33,238 nt of DNA from an uncultured Lachnospiraceae bacterium (GTDB taxonomy: Bacteria; Bacillota; Clostridia; Lachnospirales; Lachnospiraceae), in contig CANOFO010000022.1 in assembly GCA_947565305.1 (NCBI GenBank), positions 1-33,238 on the forward strand. The letters run 5' to 3'. The translations under genes were made by a program, and so were the position numbers. The notes below the pieces were generated by a model. It did not search any database. It had not been told where the DNA came from and saw only the letters and a list, made by a program, of their open reading frames with translations. Shown piece after piece: positions 1-7,137 of this stretch. How positions within the stretch are numbered: position 1 is the first letter of the stretch; each line of letters opens with the position of its first letter.

Positions 1-137
<137 letters not shown>

Positions 138-156
138 TTAGGAGGTATAGGTTAAG

Positions 157-750
157 ATGGCAGTAAATAGAGTTCCAGTTCTCAAGAGATGCAGGTCTCT
201 TGGTTTAGACCCGGTATATCTGGGTATTGATAAAAAGTCCAACAGACAGTTAAAGAGAGCAAACAGGAAAGTATCTGAGTATGGACTTCAGTTGAGAGAG
301 AAACAGAAGGCAAAATTCATTTATGGTGTGTTGGAGAAGCCTTTCCATAACTACTATCTGAAAGCAGACAGGATGAAAGGCATGACCGGTGAGAATCTGA
401 TGATTCTTCTGGAGAGAAGATTGGACAACGTAGTATATCGTTTAGGTCTGGCAAGAACCAGAAAAGAGGCAAGACAGATTGTCGGTCATAAGCATGTGCT
501 GGTAAATGGTAAGCAGGTAACGATTCCGTCTTATCTTATTAAGGCGGGAGATACCATTGAAATCAAAGAAAAATGCAAAGGCGCTCAGAGGTACAAAGAT
601 ATCCTTGAAGTGACCGGTGGAAGACTGGTGCCGGAGTGGTTAGATGCGGATCAGGAGAACCTGAAAGGTACTGTAAAAGAATTACCGACCAGAGAGATTA
701 TTGACGTTCCGGTTGATGAGATGCTTATCGTCGAGTTATATTCTAAATAA
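157..750 (+). CDS. rpsD: 30S ribosomal protein S4
   Basis: This 197-residue protein is close to the usual S4 length of about 200. S4 nucleates 16S rRNA folding and is a primary binder of the 30S subunit. In several bacteria it also represses its own operon. The N-terminal half starts [19 protein letters not shown] and lacks the four-cysteine zinc knuckle of some S4 proteins, so it is the zinc-independent type. The S4 RNA-binding domain is at about residues 88-150 ([19 protein letters not shown], then VNGKQV). ATG at 157 follows a GGAGG ribosome binding site at 141-145. It lies between rpsK and rpoA and is surely cotranscribed with them. Confidence 0.97.
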   Translation: MAVNRVPVLKRCRSLGLDPVYLGIDKKSNRQLKRANRKVSEYGLQLREKQKAKFIYGVLEKPFHNYYLKADRMKGMTGENLMILLERRLDNVVYRLGLARTRKEARQIVGHKHVLVNGKQVTIPSYLIKAGDTIEIKEKCKGAQRYKDILEVTGGRLVPEWLDADQENLKGTVKELPTREIIDVPVDEMLIVELYSK

Positions 751-790
751 TAAATGACAAGCAACGGTATCCGAAAAGGAGGGCTTTGTA

Positions 791-1750
791 GTGTTCGATT
801 TTGAAAAACCGAGAATTGAAATTGCGCAGATTTCAGAAGACAAAAAATACGGCCGATTTGTCGTAGAACCACTTGAAAGAGGCTATGGTACTACACTTGG
901 GAACTCACTGAGGAGGATTATGCTTTCTTCCTTACCGGGTGCAGCAGTCAGTCAGGTAAAAATCGAAGGTGTTCTGCATGAATTCAGTTCCATTCCGGGC
1001 ATCAAGGAAGATGTGACTGAGATTATCATGAACATTAAGAATCTGGCGCTGAAGAATACCAGCCTAACTAACGAGTCTAAAGTTGCTTATATCGAATTTG
1101 AAGGCGAAGGCGTAGTTACAGCTGCAGATATCCAGGTTGACCCGGATATTGAGATAATGAATCCGGACTTAGTAATTGCCCACTTGAATGGCGGAGCAGA
1201 TTCCAGATTATATATGGAACTGACGATTACGAAGGGCAGAGGTTACGTCAGTGCTGACAAGAACAAAGGTGAGGATGTGCCTATCGGCGTGATAGCAGTT
1301 GACTGTATATATACGCCTATTGAGCGTGTAAACCTTTCAATTGAAAATACCCGTGTAGGGCAGATTACAGACTATGACAAACTTACGCTGGACGTGTATA
1401 CAAACGGCACTTTAGAGCCGGATGAGGCAGTAAGCCTGGCGGCAAAAGTTTTAAGCGAGCATTTAAATCTGTTTATTGACTTATCTGAGAATGCAAAGAC
1501 AGCAGAAGTCATGATTGAAAAAGAGGACAATGCAAAAGAGAAAGTCCTTGAAATGAATATTGACGAACTGGAATTGTCCGTTCGTTCATATAACTGTCTG
1601 AAACGTGCCGGAATCAATACGGTGGAAGAGTTGACAAACAGGACGCCGGAAGACATGATGAAAGTTCGTAACCTCGGACGTAAGTCATTGGAAGAAGTGC
1701 TGGCAAAATTAAAAGAATTAGGATTACAGCTGAACCCAGGCGAAGAATGA
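791..1750 (+). CDS. rpoA: DNA-directed RNA polymerase subunit alpha
   Basis: This 319-residue subunit is full length for the family. The alpha dimer scaffolds RNA polymerase assembly, and its C-terminal domain contacts promoter UP elements and activators. The N-terminal assembly domain shows [20 protein letters not shown] at about residues 28-47. The C-terminal domain at about 255-315 has helix-hairpin-helix motifs ([14 protein letters not shown] and [11 protein letters not shown]). The start is GTG at 791, placed after AAGGAGGG; this gives the expected [11 protein letters not shown]-terminus. The final codons form one arm of a perfect 10-bp inverted repeat (1735-1744 with 1757-1766), so the stop codon lies in a hairpin loop. 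They also begin a 74-bp tandem repeat that fills part of the gap to rplQ. Confidence 0.98.
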   Translation: MFDFEKPRIEIAQISEDKKYGRFVVEPLERGYGTTLGNSLRRIMLSSLPGAAVSQVKIEGVLHEFSSIPGIKEDVTEIIMNIKNLALKNTSLTNESKVAYIEFEGEGVVTAADIQVDPDIEIMNPDLVIAHLNGGADSRLYMELTITKGRGYVSADKNKGEDVPIGVIAVDCIYTPIERVNLSIENTRVGQITDYDKLTLDVYTNGTLEPDEAVSLAAKVLSEHLNLFIDLSENAKTAEVMIEKEDNAKEKVLEMNIDELELSVRSYNCLKRAGINTVEELTNRTPEDMMKVRNLGRKSLEEVLAKLKELGLQLNPGEE

Positions 1751-1897
1751 AGTTCATCGCCTGGGTGATACCAAACGAACTGCTAACGTTCGTTTGGGTT
1801 CCGCTATACTCAGGCGAAGAGTAGAACTCTTCGGAGGGGTGATACCAAACCAACTGCTAACGTTCGTTTGGGTACCGCTTTGCTCAGGCGAAGAGTA
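1737..1897 (+). repeat. 74-bp tandem repeat, about 2.2 copies, with internal palindromes
   Basis: The word CAGGCGAAGA recurs at 1737, 1811 and 1885, exactly 74 bases apart. Copies 1 and 2 are nearly identical over the GTGATACCAAAC to TTTGGGTnCCGCT stretch, and copy 3 stops after about 13 bases. Each full copy carries a hairpin CCAAACGAAC-TGCTAAC-GTTCGTTTGG (1771-1797, perfect; 1845-1871, one C/C mismatch). There is another stem-loop at CGAAGAGT-AGA-ACTCTTCG (1815-1833), and one over the rpoA stop (1735-1766). The array starts inside the last rpoA codons, so downstream copies contain remnants of the rpoA tail. None of these hairpins is followed by a U-tract, so I do not call them terminators. 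Confidence 0.85.
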
Positions 1898-1921
1898 ATC
1901 CAAGACAGAATGGCAAGGCTT

Positions 1922-2040
1922 GTAAGACCAAAAGGCGAAGCCCTGTATATCCCAGCAGTGGGATATTCCCATAGTGAGCAGCAGTAAGCAAATAATAATA
2001 TTCGGGAGTAAGGCCAAAGGGCATCGCCGGGTATTTCACA
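1922..2040 (+). repeat. Degenerate 33-bp direct repeat pair in the rpoA-rplQ gap
   Basis: Two segments, 1922-1954 and 2008-2040, align as GTAAG-CCAAA-GGC-GCC-GTAT-TC-CA with 24 of 33 identities by eye. Between them is a perfect hairpin, ATATCCCA-GCAG-TGGGATAT (1947-1966). I see no gene or promoter in 1898-2056, only the rplQ ribosome binding site at its end. The two copies could be a decayed older duplication of the kind that made the 74-bp array upstream. Confidence 0.45.
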
Positions 2041-2056
2041 AATGGAGGATTGAATA

Positions 2057-2593
2057 ATGGGCAAATATAGAAAATTAGGCAGGACCTCAGATCAGAGAAA
2101 GGCACTGCTTAGAAACCAGGTAACAGCATTGCTTTATAATGGTAAGATTGTTACCACAGAAGCTAAGGCGAAAGAAGTCCGCAAGATTGCAGAAGGCCTG
2201 ATTGCCATGGGCATCAGAGAGAAGGATAATTTTGAGGAAGTAACGGTGACCGCTAAGGTTGCCCGCAAGGATAAAGATGGCAAGAGGGTAAAAGAGGTCG
2301 TAGACGGCAAGAGAGTCACCATATATGATGAAGTAGAAAAAACAATTAAGAAAGACCTTCCGTCCCGTCTTCATGCAAGACGGCAGATGAACAGGGTATT
2401 GTATCCCATAACGTCTGTTCCCACAGAGAACAAAGGAAAGAAGAAGAATACCAAGAAGATTGACATGGCAGCTAAAATTTTTGACGAGATTGCTCCAAAA
2501 TATGTAGGTCGTAACGGTGGATACACCAGAATCGTCAAGATTGGCCAGCGTAAAGGTGATGGCGCTTTAGAGGTTCTTCTGGAATTAGTATAA
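2057..2593 (+). CDS. rplQ: 50S ribosomal protein L17, long form
   Basis: L17 is a large-subunit protein near the polypeptide exit region. Both ends are canonical: YRKLGRTSDQRKALLRN at the start, LHARRQ in the middle and GGYTRIVKIGQRKGDGA near the end. The protein is 178 residues, whereas Bacillus and E. coli L17 are about 120-127. The extra length is a charged insertion at about residues 56-103, between the first helical segment and LHARRQ, plus a short Lys-rich addition near residue 124. ATG at 2057 follows GGAGG. It is the last gene of the ribosomal run, but 306 bases separate it from rpoA, which is unusually far. Confidence 0.96.
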   Translation: MGKYRKLGRTSDQRKALLRNQVTALLYNGKIVTTEAKAKEVRKIAEGLIAMGIREKDNFEEVTVTAKVARKDKDGKRVKEVVDGKRVTIYDEVEKTIKKDLPSRLHARRQMNRVLYPITSVPTENKGKKKNTKKIDMAAKIFDEIAPKYVGRNGGYTRIVKIGQRKGDGALEVLLELV

Positions 2594-2625
2594 GAATCGG
2601 AATGCGAGAATACGCAGTATAATTT

Positions 2626-2673
2626 TAGGTCACAGGAAAGAATATCTGAAATGTATTTTTTTCCTGTGACCTA
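2626..2673 (+). terminator. Strong hairpin between rplQ and putP, possible terminator
   Basis: A perfect 14-bp stem is formed by TAGGTCACAGGAAA (2626-2639) and TTTCCTGTGACCTA (2660-2673), with a 20-base loop. It is well placed to end the ribosomal operon. The downstream tail CTTTATGG is a poor U-tract, so intrinsic termination would be weak. A TATAAT hexamer lies just upstream at 2618-2623 without a convincing -35. If that hexamer is a putP promoter, the hairpin would instead be at the 5' end of the putP message. Confidence 0.5.
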
Positions 2674-2697
2674 CTTTATGGAAGGAGAAAATTATTT

Positions 2698-4239
2698 ATG
2701 AGTACAGCATCCATTTGTATTTTAATTACAATTGTGGTTTACCTCATTGGCATGTTGGCGATTGGATTCTATTTTGCAAGGAAAAATGAATCTGCCTCTG
2801 ACTTTTACCTTGGGGGACGGAAGCTTGGGCCGCTGGTAACTGCCATGAGTGCGGAGGCATCGGACATGTCCGGCTATCTGCTGATGGGACTGCCCGGCCT
2901 TGCCTATGCTTCCGGCTTGGCAGACGTGGGCTGGACGATTGTAGGTTTAGCGGCAGGTACATATCTCAACTGGCTGTTAACGGCAAAACGTCTGCGCCGT
3001 TACACGCAGATTACAAATTCTTTTACGCTGCCCCAGTTTTTTTCTAATCGTTTTCACGATAAGAGAAATATCCTGACAGTGATTGCAGCGTTGGTCATCA
3101 TTATATTTTTTGTTCCATATACGGCTTCCGGCTTTGCAGCCTGTGGAAAGCTTTTTTCCTCACTGTTTGGTGCGGATTATATGACGGCAATGATTATCTC
3201 GGCGATTGTTATTGTAGGCTATACGGCAGCAGGCGGTTTCCTTGCCGCCTCTACAACGGATTTTATTCAGAGTATTATCATGACAATAGCGATTATTTTT
3301 GTAATGGTGTTTGCTACCATATCTGCAGGCGGCATAGGCGCAGTTATGGAAAATGCCAGAGAACTGCCAGGTTATCTGTCTGCTACTAGCACTTATGTGG
3401 CAGAGAGCGGGGAAGCAGCTCCCTATGGCTTCCTCAAAATTGTTTCCACCTGCGCATGGGGATTTGGCTATTTTGGAATGCCCCATATCCTGCTCAGGTT
3501 TATGGCAATCAAGGATGAGAATAAACTTAAATTATCCCGCCGCGTGGCTTCTGTCTGGGTAGTGATTGCCATGGCAATGGCGGTATTTATCGGTATTGTG
3601 GGCAATGCCCTGAGCAAGCAGGGCATTATTGCAGCGCTTGTGGATAGTGATACGGAAACGGTTATTGTCCGTATTGCTGATTTGCTATCAAAATATGGGA
3701 TTGTTCCGGCGCTGATGGCAGGACTGATATTGGCTGGAATTCTGGCAAGTACCATGTCGACCGCGGATTCGCAGCTCCTGGCAGCATCTTCCAGCGTGTC
3801 GCAGAATATCCTGCAGGATACGCTGCATCTGAAACTGTCCTCTAAGACGAGCATGTTGATTGCGCGGGGCACGGTCATAGTGATTGCCGTTCTGGGCGTA
3901 ATTATTGCCCGAGACCCGAACAGTTCTGTATTTAACATTGTATCCTTCGCCTGGGCAGGATTTGGCGCAGCTTTTGGTCCTGTGATTATCTGTTCCCTGT
4001 TCTGGAAACGCACAACGTTGCCTGGGGCAGTTGTAGGCATGGTTGCGGGCGGCGCTACGGTATTTATATGGAAGTACCTGGTTGCGCCTCTGGGCGGTGC
4101 ATTTGCCATCTATGAACTTCTCCCGGCGTTCCTCGTGGGAACGGCAGCCATTGTGGTCGTGAGTTTGTTGACTAAGGAACCAAGTGCTGAGATTCTTGCG
4201 GAATTTGAGGCGGCTAAAGGCAGCAATGCCATCAACTAA
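2698..4239 (+). CDS. putP: Sodium/solute symporter, PutP (proline) type
   Basis: This 513-residue integral membrane protein of the solute:sodium symporter family has about 13 hydrophobic segments. It is expected to import proline or a related solute with Na+. It closely follows PutP signatures: SAEASDMSGYLLMGLPG at residues 51-67, including the Asp of the Na+ site (Asp56 here); YTAAGGFLAASTTDFIQ; and STMSTADSQLLAASSS around residues 351-366, covering the Ser/Thr pair of the second Na+ contact (S354, T355). ATG at 2698 follows GGAAGGAG. It is flanked by the hairpin at 2626-2673 and the terminator at 4273-4320, so it is probably monocistronic. Proline specificity is inferred from motif similarity; pantothenate or other SSS substrates are less likely. 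Confidence 0.88.
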   Translation: MSTASICILITIVVYLIGMLAIGFYFARKNESASDFYLGGRKLGPLVTAMSAEASDMSGYLLMGLPGLAYASGLADVGWTIVGLAAGTYLNWLLTAKRLRRYTQITNSFTLPQFFSNRFHDKRNILTVIAALVIIIFFVPYTASGFAACGKLFSSLFGADYMTAMIISAIVIVGYTAAGGFLAASTTDFIQSIIMTIAIIFVMVFATISAGGIGAVMENARELPGYLSATSTYVAESGEAAPYGFLKIVSTCAWGFGYFGMPHILLRFMAIKDENKLKLSRRVASVWVVIAMAMAVFIGIVGNALSKQGIIAALVDSDTETVIVRIADLLSKYGIVPALMAGLILAGILASTMSTADSQLLAASSSVSQNILQDTLHLKLSSKTSMLIARGTVIVIAVLGVIIARDPNSSVFNIVSFAWAGFGAAFGPVIICSLFWKRTTLPGAVVGMVAGGATVFIWKYLVAPLGGAFAIYELLPAFLVGTAAIVVVSLLTKEPSAEILAEFEAAKGSNAIN

Positions 4240-4272
4240 AATTTGAAAAGAGCAGTGATTTATAGCATTAAG

Positions 4273-4320
4273 AAAAGCTGCCGCTTTACATTAGAAAGTC
4301 GTAAAGCGGCAGCTTTTTTC
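4273..4320. terminator. Bidirectional intrinsic terminator
   Basis: A perfect 17-bp stem, AAAAGCTGCCGCTTTAC (4273-4289) with GTAAAGCGGCAGCTTTT (4301-4317), is followed by TTTC on the plus strand. On the minus strand its arm ends in UUUUCUUAAU. It sits between the convergent putP and Ig-like/NlpC genes and can serve both. Confidence 0.92.
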
Positions 4321-4340
4321 TTATTAAATCGAAAATTATA

Positions 4341-6908
4341 CTATTTTAAAGGCCGTGCAACCATCACGATATGGCTTTCCGGGTAATACTCCCGCAGAGG
4401 TTTCTCCAAACGGAAACCATTGCCATAATACATGGACACATGGTAGATATTCTTAAACCGTCCATTATTATAAGGAGCCTTATAGAAAATTAAATCTCCA
4501 GGGAGCAGTTTTGATACGTCCACTCCACGGTAGGAAATGACTTTACCGGTGCTCTGCAGGTAGGAAGCCATGGAGGCGGCAGTCGGAGCCCAGGAAGAAA
4601 TGCCGCCTAAAAGTCCGGTATCGCAGCCATAGGAGCGGAATACCAGGGAACTGCAGTCATAATAGCCAGTGCTCATGCGCCTTGCCTGGCTATAGGAAGA
4701 ACTGTACATGATGCTATAGCCGGTATTACATGCATCTATAGCGCGCTGGGGAGACACTTCCAGCTGGAAGTTAAAGCTGTTGCCGTCTGCCGTAACGACA
4801 ATGCTGGCTTTTCCGCATTTGTGTGCAGTGATAACGCCGGATTTGCTTACCGTAGCCACTGATTTTTTCATGGACCGATAGGAAATTTTGCTCTCTGCGG
4901 CTACGCCAGACAGTTTAATCTTCGTTGTCTTCGTAGGAGCAATAAGAGCGTAGTTCGTCTTCAGTTTGGGATTGGTGACAATAATGGTGTGCTTTATAGT
5001 CTTGCCATCCACCTTGATTGTCAAATCGGTTTTTCCAGTTTTCTTGCCAGCCGTTACAGTGCCATCAGGATTGATGGAAACAAGCGATTTTCTTTTCAGC
5101 TTCCATGTGATTTCACTGAAAGAAGTAAGTCCGCTCAGGGCAATTTTCTGGGAACGGCCAAGGGATATAACGGTGCGTTTGTTTGTTACCTTAGGCTTGG
5201 AGACCTTTATGTTGGTCGTATATTCCTGGTCAGTGCCATCGGAATAGCTGACAACTGCGGTAATCTTAGCAGCGCCGAACTTGAGCGCTTTCACTTTGCC
5301 GCTTTGAAGACCAATGTCCGCAACGCTGGGATTTGAGGAAGACCAGGCAGTCTCTGTGATGACAGCATCGGGCCTGTCCACATGCTTGAGTGTCAGTGTT
5401 TTGCTTGCCCCAACAGCTAAGGCCTCCTGCTGCTCAACGATACCGGAATTGATGACCCTGACGGTACAGGAACGTTTACAGGTAATGGACTGACCATCCA
5501 TGTATGTAGTGTAAAATGCATTTAATGAGGTCTTACCTGCATGGCGTGCCGTAATCTTGCAGGAGTTCCCGGAAGAGTCGACTTTTGCGATGGAAGGGTC
5601 CGACACCTTGAAAGTGACATTGTCGTAAGCGGAAGCGTTCGACATATATATGGTCGAGCTGCTTCCCTCCATCAATGTCTCGGAGGAGTGGCTCAGCTTG
5701 TGGTCATTTTTTAATACGGTCAGTTCAAAAGATTTCTTGGCGCCTGGCACAGCTGCCGTAATGGTAGCCGTCCCGGAACGTACACCTGTGATTTTGCCGT
5801 CTTTGGATACTTTTGCAACCTTCGGATTGGAGGAGCGGTATGTAAGTTCGGAAGATGGATGTGCCGAAACGTCTATGTTGAAGCTGCTCTCCGCGAAAAT
5901 GACAGTATCCTGTGTCTTTAAGTTAATGGATGGTTTTTTTACAGTAATTTTACATGTTTGTTTCAGTCCATGGCAGGAGGCTGTAATTTTTACTGTACCA
6001 GTCTTTTGGGGAGTTACTGTTCCTTTGGAATTAACTTTGGCAATCTTTTTATCTGAAGATTTCCAGGTCACTTTGCCCTTAGGTGCAACATTGGCATTTA
6101 AGGTGACGGGATTTTTCAGATAGATGGTCTTGCTGGCTGCCAGTTTCATAGTGGGAGCTTTTACAGTTACCTCGCAGGAGGCGGATACTCCATTTACCGT
6201 GGCAGTGACGGTTGCAGTTCCAGTTTTCTTGGGTGAGAGTTTACCCTTGGAATCCACATATACGACAGCTTCATTAGAAGAATGCCAGGTAACGGCGCTG
6301 TCTGAAGAAATTGTGGCATTTAACTGTGCAGTCTGGTTAGTATATAGAGTCAGTTTCTTCTTATTTAGAGTAATTGTATCTGCTACGGTCACCGTACAGG
6401 AGGAAGAGGCGGTGTAGGCCTTGCCATCTGCAGTTACCGTTGCTGAAGCAGTTACCGTTGCCTCACCCGCCTTCAGGGCAGTCACCAGACCTTGTCCAGA
6501 TACCGAGATGATGTCCGTGTGGTCGGCAGTCCATGCAACCTGCGGCTCGTTGGCAGCAGCCGTGTCATAGCCGGAATAAGAAGTTGTTAACTGTAAGGTA
6601 TCCCCGATATTAAGGGTGGCTGTGTTTTGGTTTAAGGTGATATGAAAGCCTGTCTCAGTATTGTCAGGAACTTCTGCCTGAACAGAAGTGTCCGTCTTGC
6701 TGAGAGCTCCTGCCTGAGCAGAAGTGTCTGTCTTGCTGAGAGCTCCTGCCTGAACGGAAATATCTGCTTTGCCTGAAGCTTCTGCCTGAACTGAAATGTC
6801 CGTCGCCGGATTAGGTGCAGCCGAAAGTTCAGCTGCCTGGGAAACAAAAGGCGTTTCCATTATCAGCAGACAGCCGAGAATGAATGGAATGATTCTTTTG
6901 GATTTCAT
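4341..6908 (-). CDS. Secreted Ig-like (Big_2) repeat protein with C-terminal NlpC/P60 peptidase
   Basis: This 855-residue protein begins with a signal peptide (MKSKRIIPFILGCLLIMETP, likely cut near SQAA at 23-26). Four 12-residue repeats (residues 37-84) follow, then about eight Ig-like Big_2 domains of 75-90 residues. Their marks are W/Y-SS(N/D)-x-(A/V)-x-V, G-x-(V/L/I)-T and G-x-A-x-(V/I)-T. The last about 125 residues are an NlpC/P60 cysteine peptidase domain with YYDCSSLVFR (Cys752), LLPGDLIFY and YHVSMYYG (His823); His846 may be the third residue. Such enzymes cut peptidoglycan stem peptides outside the cell. No sorting signal is present, so the Ig array may hold the enzyme to the wall. 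ATG follows TAGGAGG. It is monocistronic, with a promoter at 6952-6980 and the shared terminator downstream. Confidence 0.9.
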   Translation of the reverse strand: MKSKRIIPFILGCLLIMETPFVSQAAELSAAPNPATDISVQAEASGKADISVQAGALSKTDTSAQAGALSKTDTSVQAEVPDNTETGFHITLNQNTATLNIGDTLQLTTSYSGYDTAAANEPQVAWTADHTDIISVSGQGLVTALKAGEATVTASATVTADGKAYTASSSCTVTVADTITLNKKKLTLYTNQTAQLNATISSDSAVTWHSSNEAVVYVDSKGKLSPKKTGTATVTATVNGVSASCEVTVKAPTMKLAASKTIYLKNPVTLNANVAPKGKVTWKSSDKKIAKVNSKGTVTPQKTGTVKITASCHGLKQTCKITVKKPSINLKTQDTVIFAESSFNIDVSAHPSSELTYRSSNPKVAKVSKDGKITGVRSGTATITAAVPGAKKSFELTVLKNDHKLSHSSETLMEGSSSTIYMSNASAYDNVTFKVSDPSIAKVDSSGNSCKITARHAGKTSLNAFYTTYMDGQSITCKRSCTVRVINSGIVEQQEALAVGASKTLTLKHVDRPDAVITETAWSSSNPSVADIGLQSGKVKALKFGAAKITAVVSYSDGTDQEYTTNIKVSKPKVTNKRTVISLGRSQKIALSGLTSFSEITWKLKRKSLVSINPDGTVTAGKKTGKTDLTIKVDGKTIKHTIIVTNPKLKTNYALIAPTKTTKIKLSGVAAESKISYRSMKKSVATVSKSGVITAHKCGKASIVVTADGNSFNFQLEVSPQRAIDACNTGYSIMYSSSYSQARRMSTGYYDCSSLVFRSYGCDTGLLGGISSWAPTAASMASYLQSTGKVISYRGVDVSKLLPGDLIFYKAPYNNGRFKNIYHVSMYYGNGFRLEKPLREYYPESHIVMVARPLK
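6676..6807 (-). repeat. 36-bp in-frame tandem repeat encoding a 12-aa repeat
   Basis: Units begin at 6676, 6712, 6748 and 6784, each starting with GCCTGA on the plus strand. The first two units are almost identical and the others diverge. On the coding strand they give the 12-residue units DISVQAGALSKT and DTSAQAGALSKT and relatives, just after the signal peptide of the Ig-like/NlpC protein. The unit keeps frame, so copy number could vary between strains without breaking the gene. Confidence 0.85.
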
Positions 6909-6951
6909 GGTAAGCCTCCTATGTAAAAATAAAAAAACGCAACATACCTAT

Positions 6952-6980
6952 ATGATAATATTTTTGACGCTCAGATTCAA
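6952..6980 (-). promoter_or_regulatory. Sigma-A-type promoter for the Ig-like/NlpC gene
   Basis: Read on the minus strand, TTGAAT (6975-6980) and TATCAT (6952-6957) are separated by exactly 17 bases. Transcription would start near 6945, giving a leader of about 37 bases with the TAGGAGG ribosome binding site. Confidence 0.55.
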
Positions 6981-7041
6981 GAGGGGATTAAGCAATTGGA
7001 TAGAATTGGAGATAATTTAACCGAAAAATAGATTTTTTAAC

Positions 7042-7070
7042 TTGCATTTTGCAGATGATAATGATATATT
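7042..7070 (+). promoter_or_regulatory. Sigma-A-type promoter of nrdDG
   Basis: TTGCAT (7042-7047) and TATATT (7065-7070) are 17 bases apart. The predicted start near 7077 falls inside the first NrdR box, which fits repression by promoter occlusion. Confidence 0.65.
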
Positions 7071-7073
7071 GGA

Positions 7074-7120
7074 TAAGCATATATAGTGTCTTAGAAAAAT
7101 AATCACACTATATTTAGTTA
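7074..7120 (+). promoter_or_regulatory. Tandem NrdR boxes upstream of nrdD
   Basis: Two 16-base sites match the NrdR consensus ACACWATATATWGTGT by eye. Box 1 at 7074-7089 (TAAGCATATATAGTGT) matches 12 of 16 and box 2 at 7105-7120 (ACACTATATTTAGTTA) matches 13 of 16. The 31-base offset is three helical turns, the classic spacing of paired NrdR boxes. NrdR is the ATP-cone repressor that senses dATP/ATP and represses nrd operons. Its gene is not in this window. Confidence 0.8.
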
Positions 7121-7137
7121 TTTTGGAGGAGAACTGA

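Noticed and set aside
1614-2105. Several overlapping minus-strand open frames across the rpoA-rplQ gap
   Set aside because: They repeat similar peptides because they read the 74-bp DNA repeat backwards. None has a ribosome binding site or any family resemblance.
3468-4109. 213-residue minus-strand frame inside putP
   Set aside because: It is the antisense shadow of a clear transporter gene with conserved motifs on the plus strand. There is no ribosome binding site or recognisable product.
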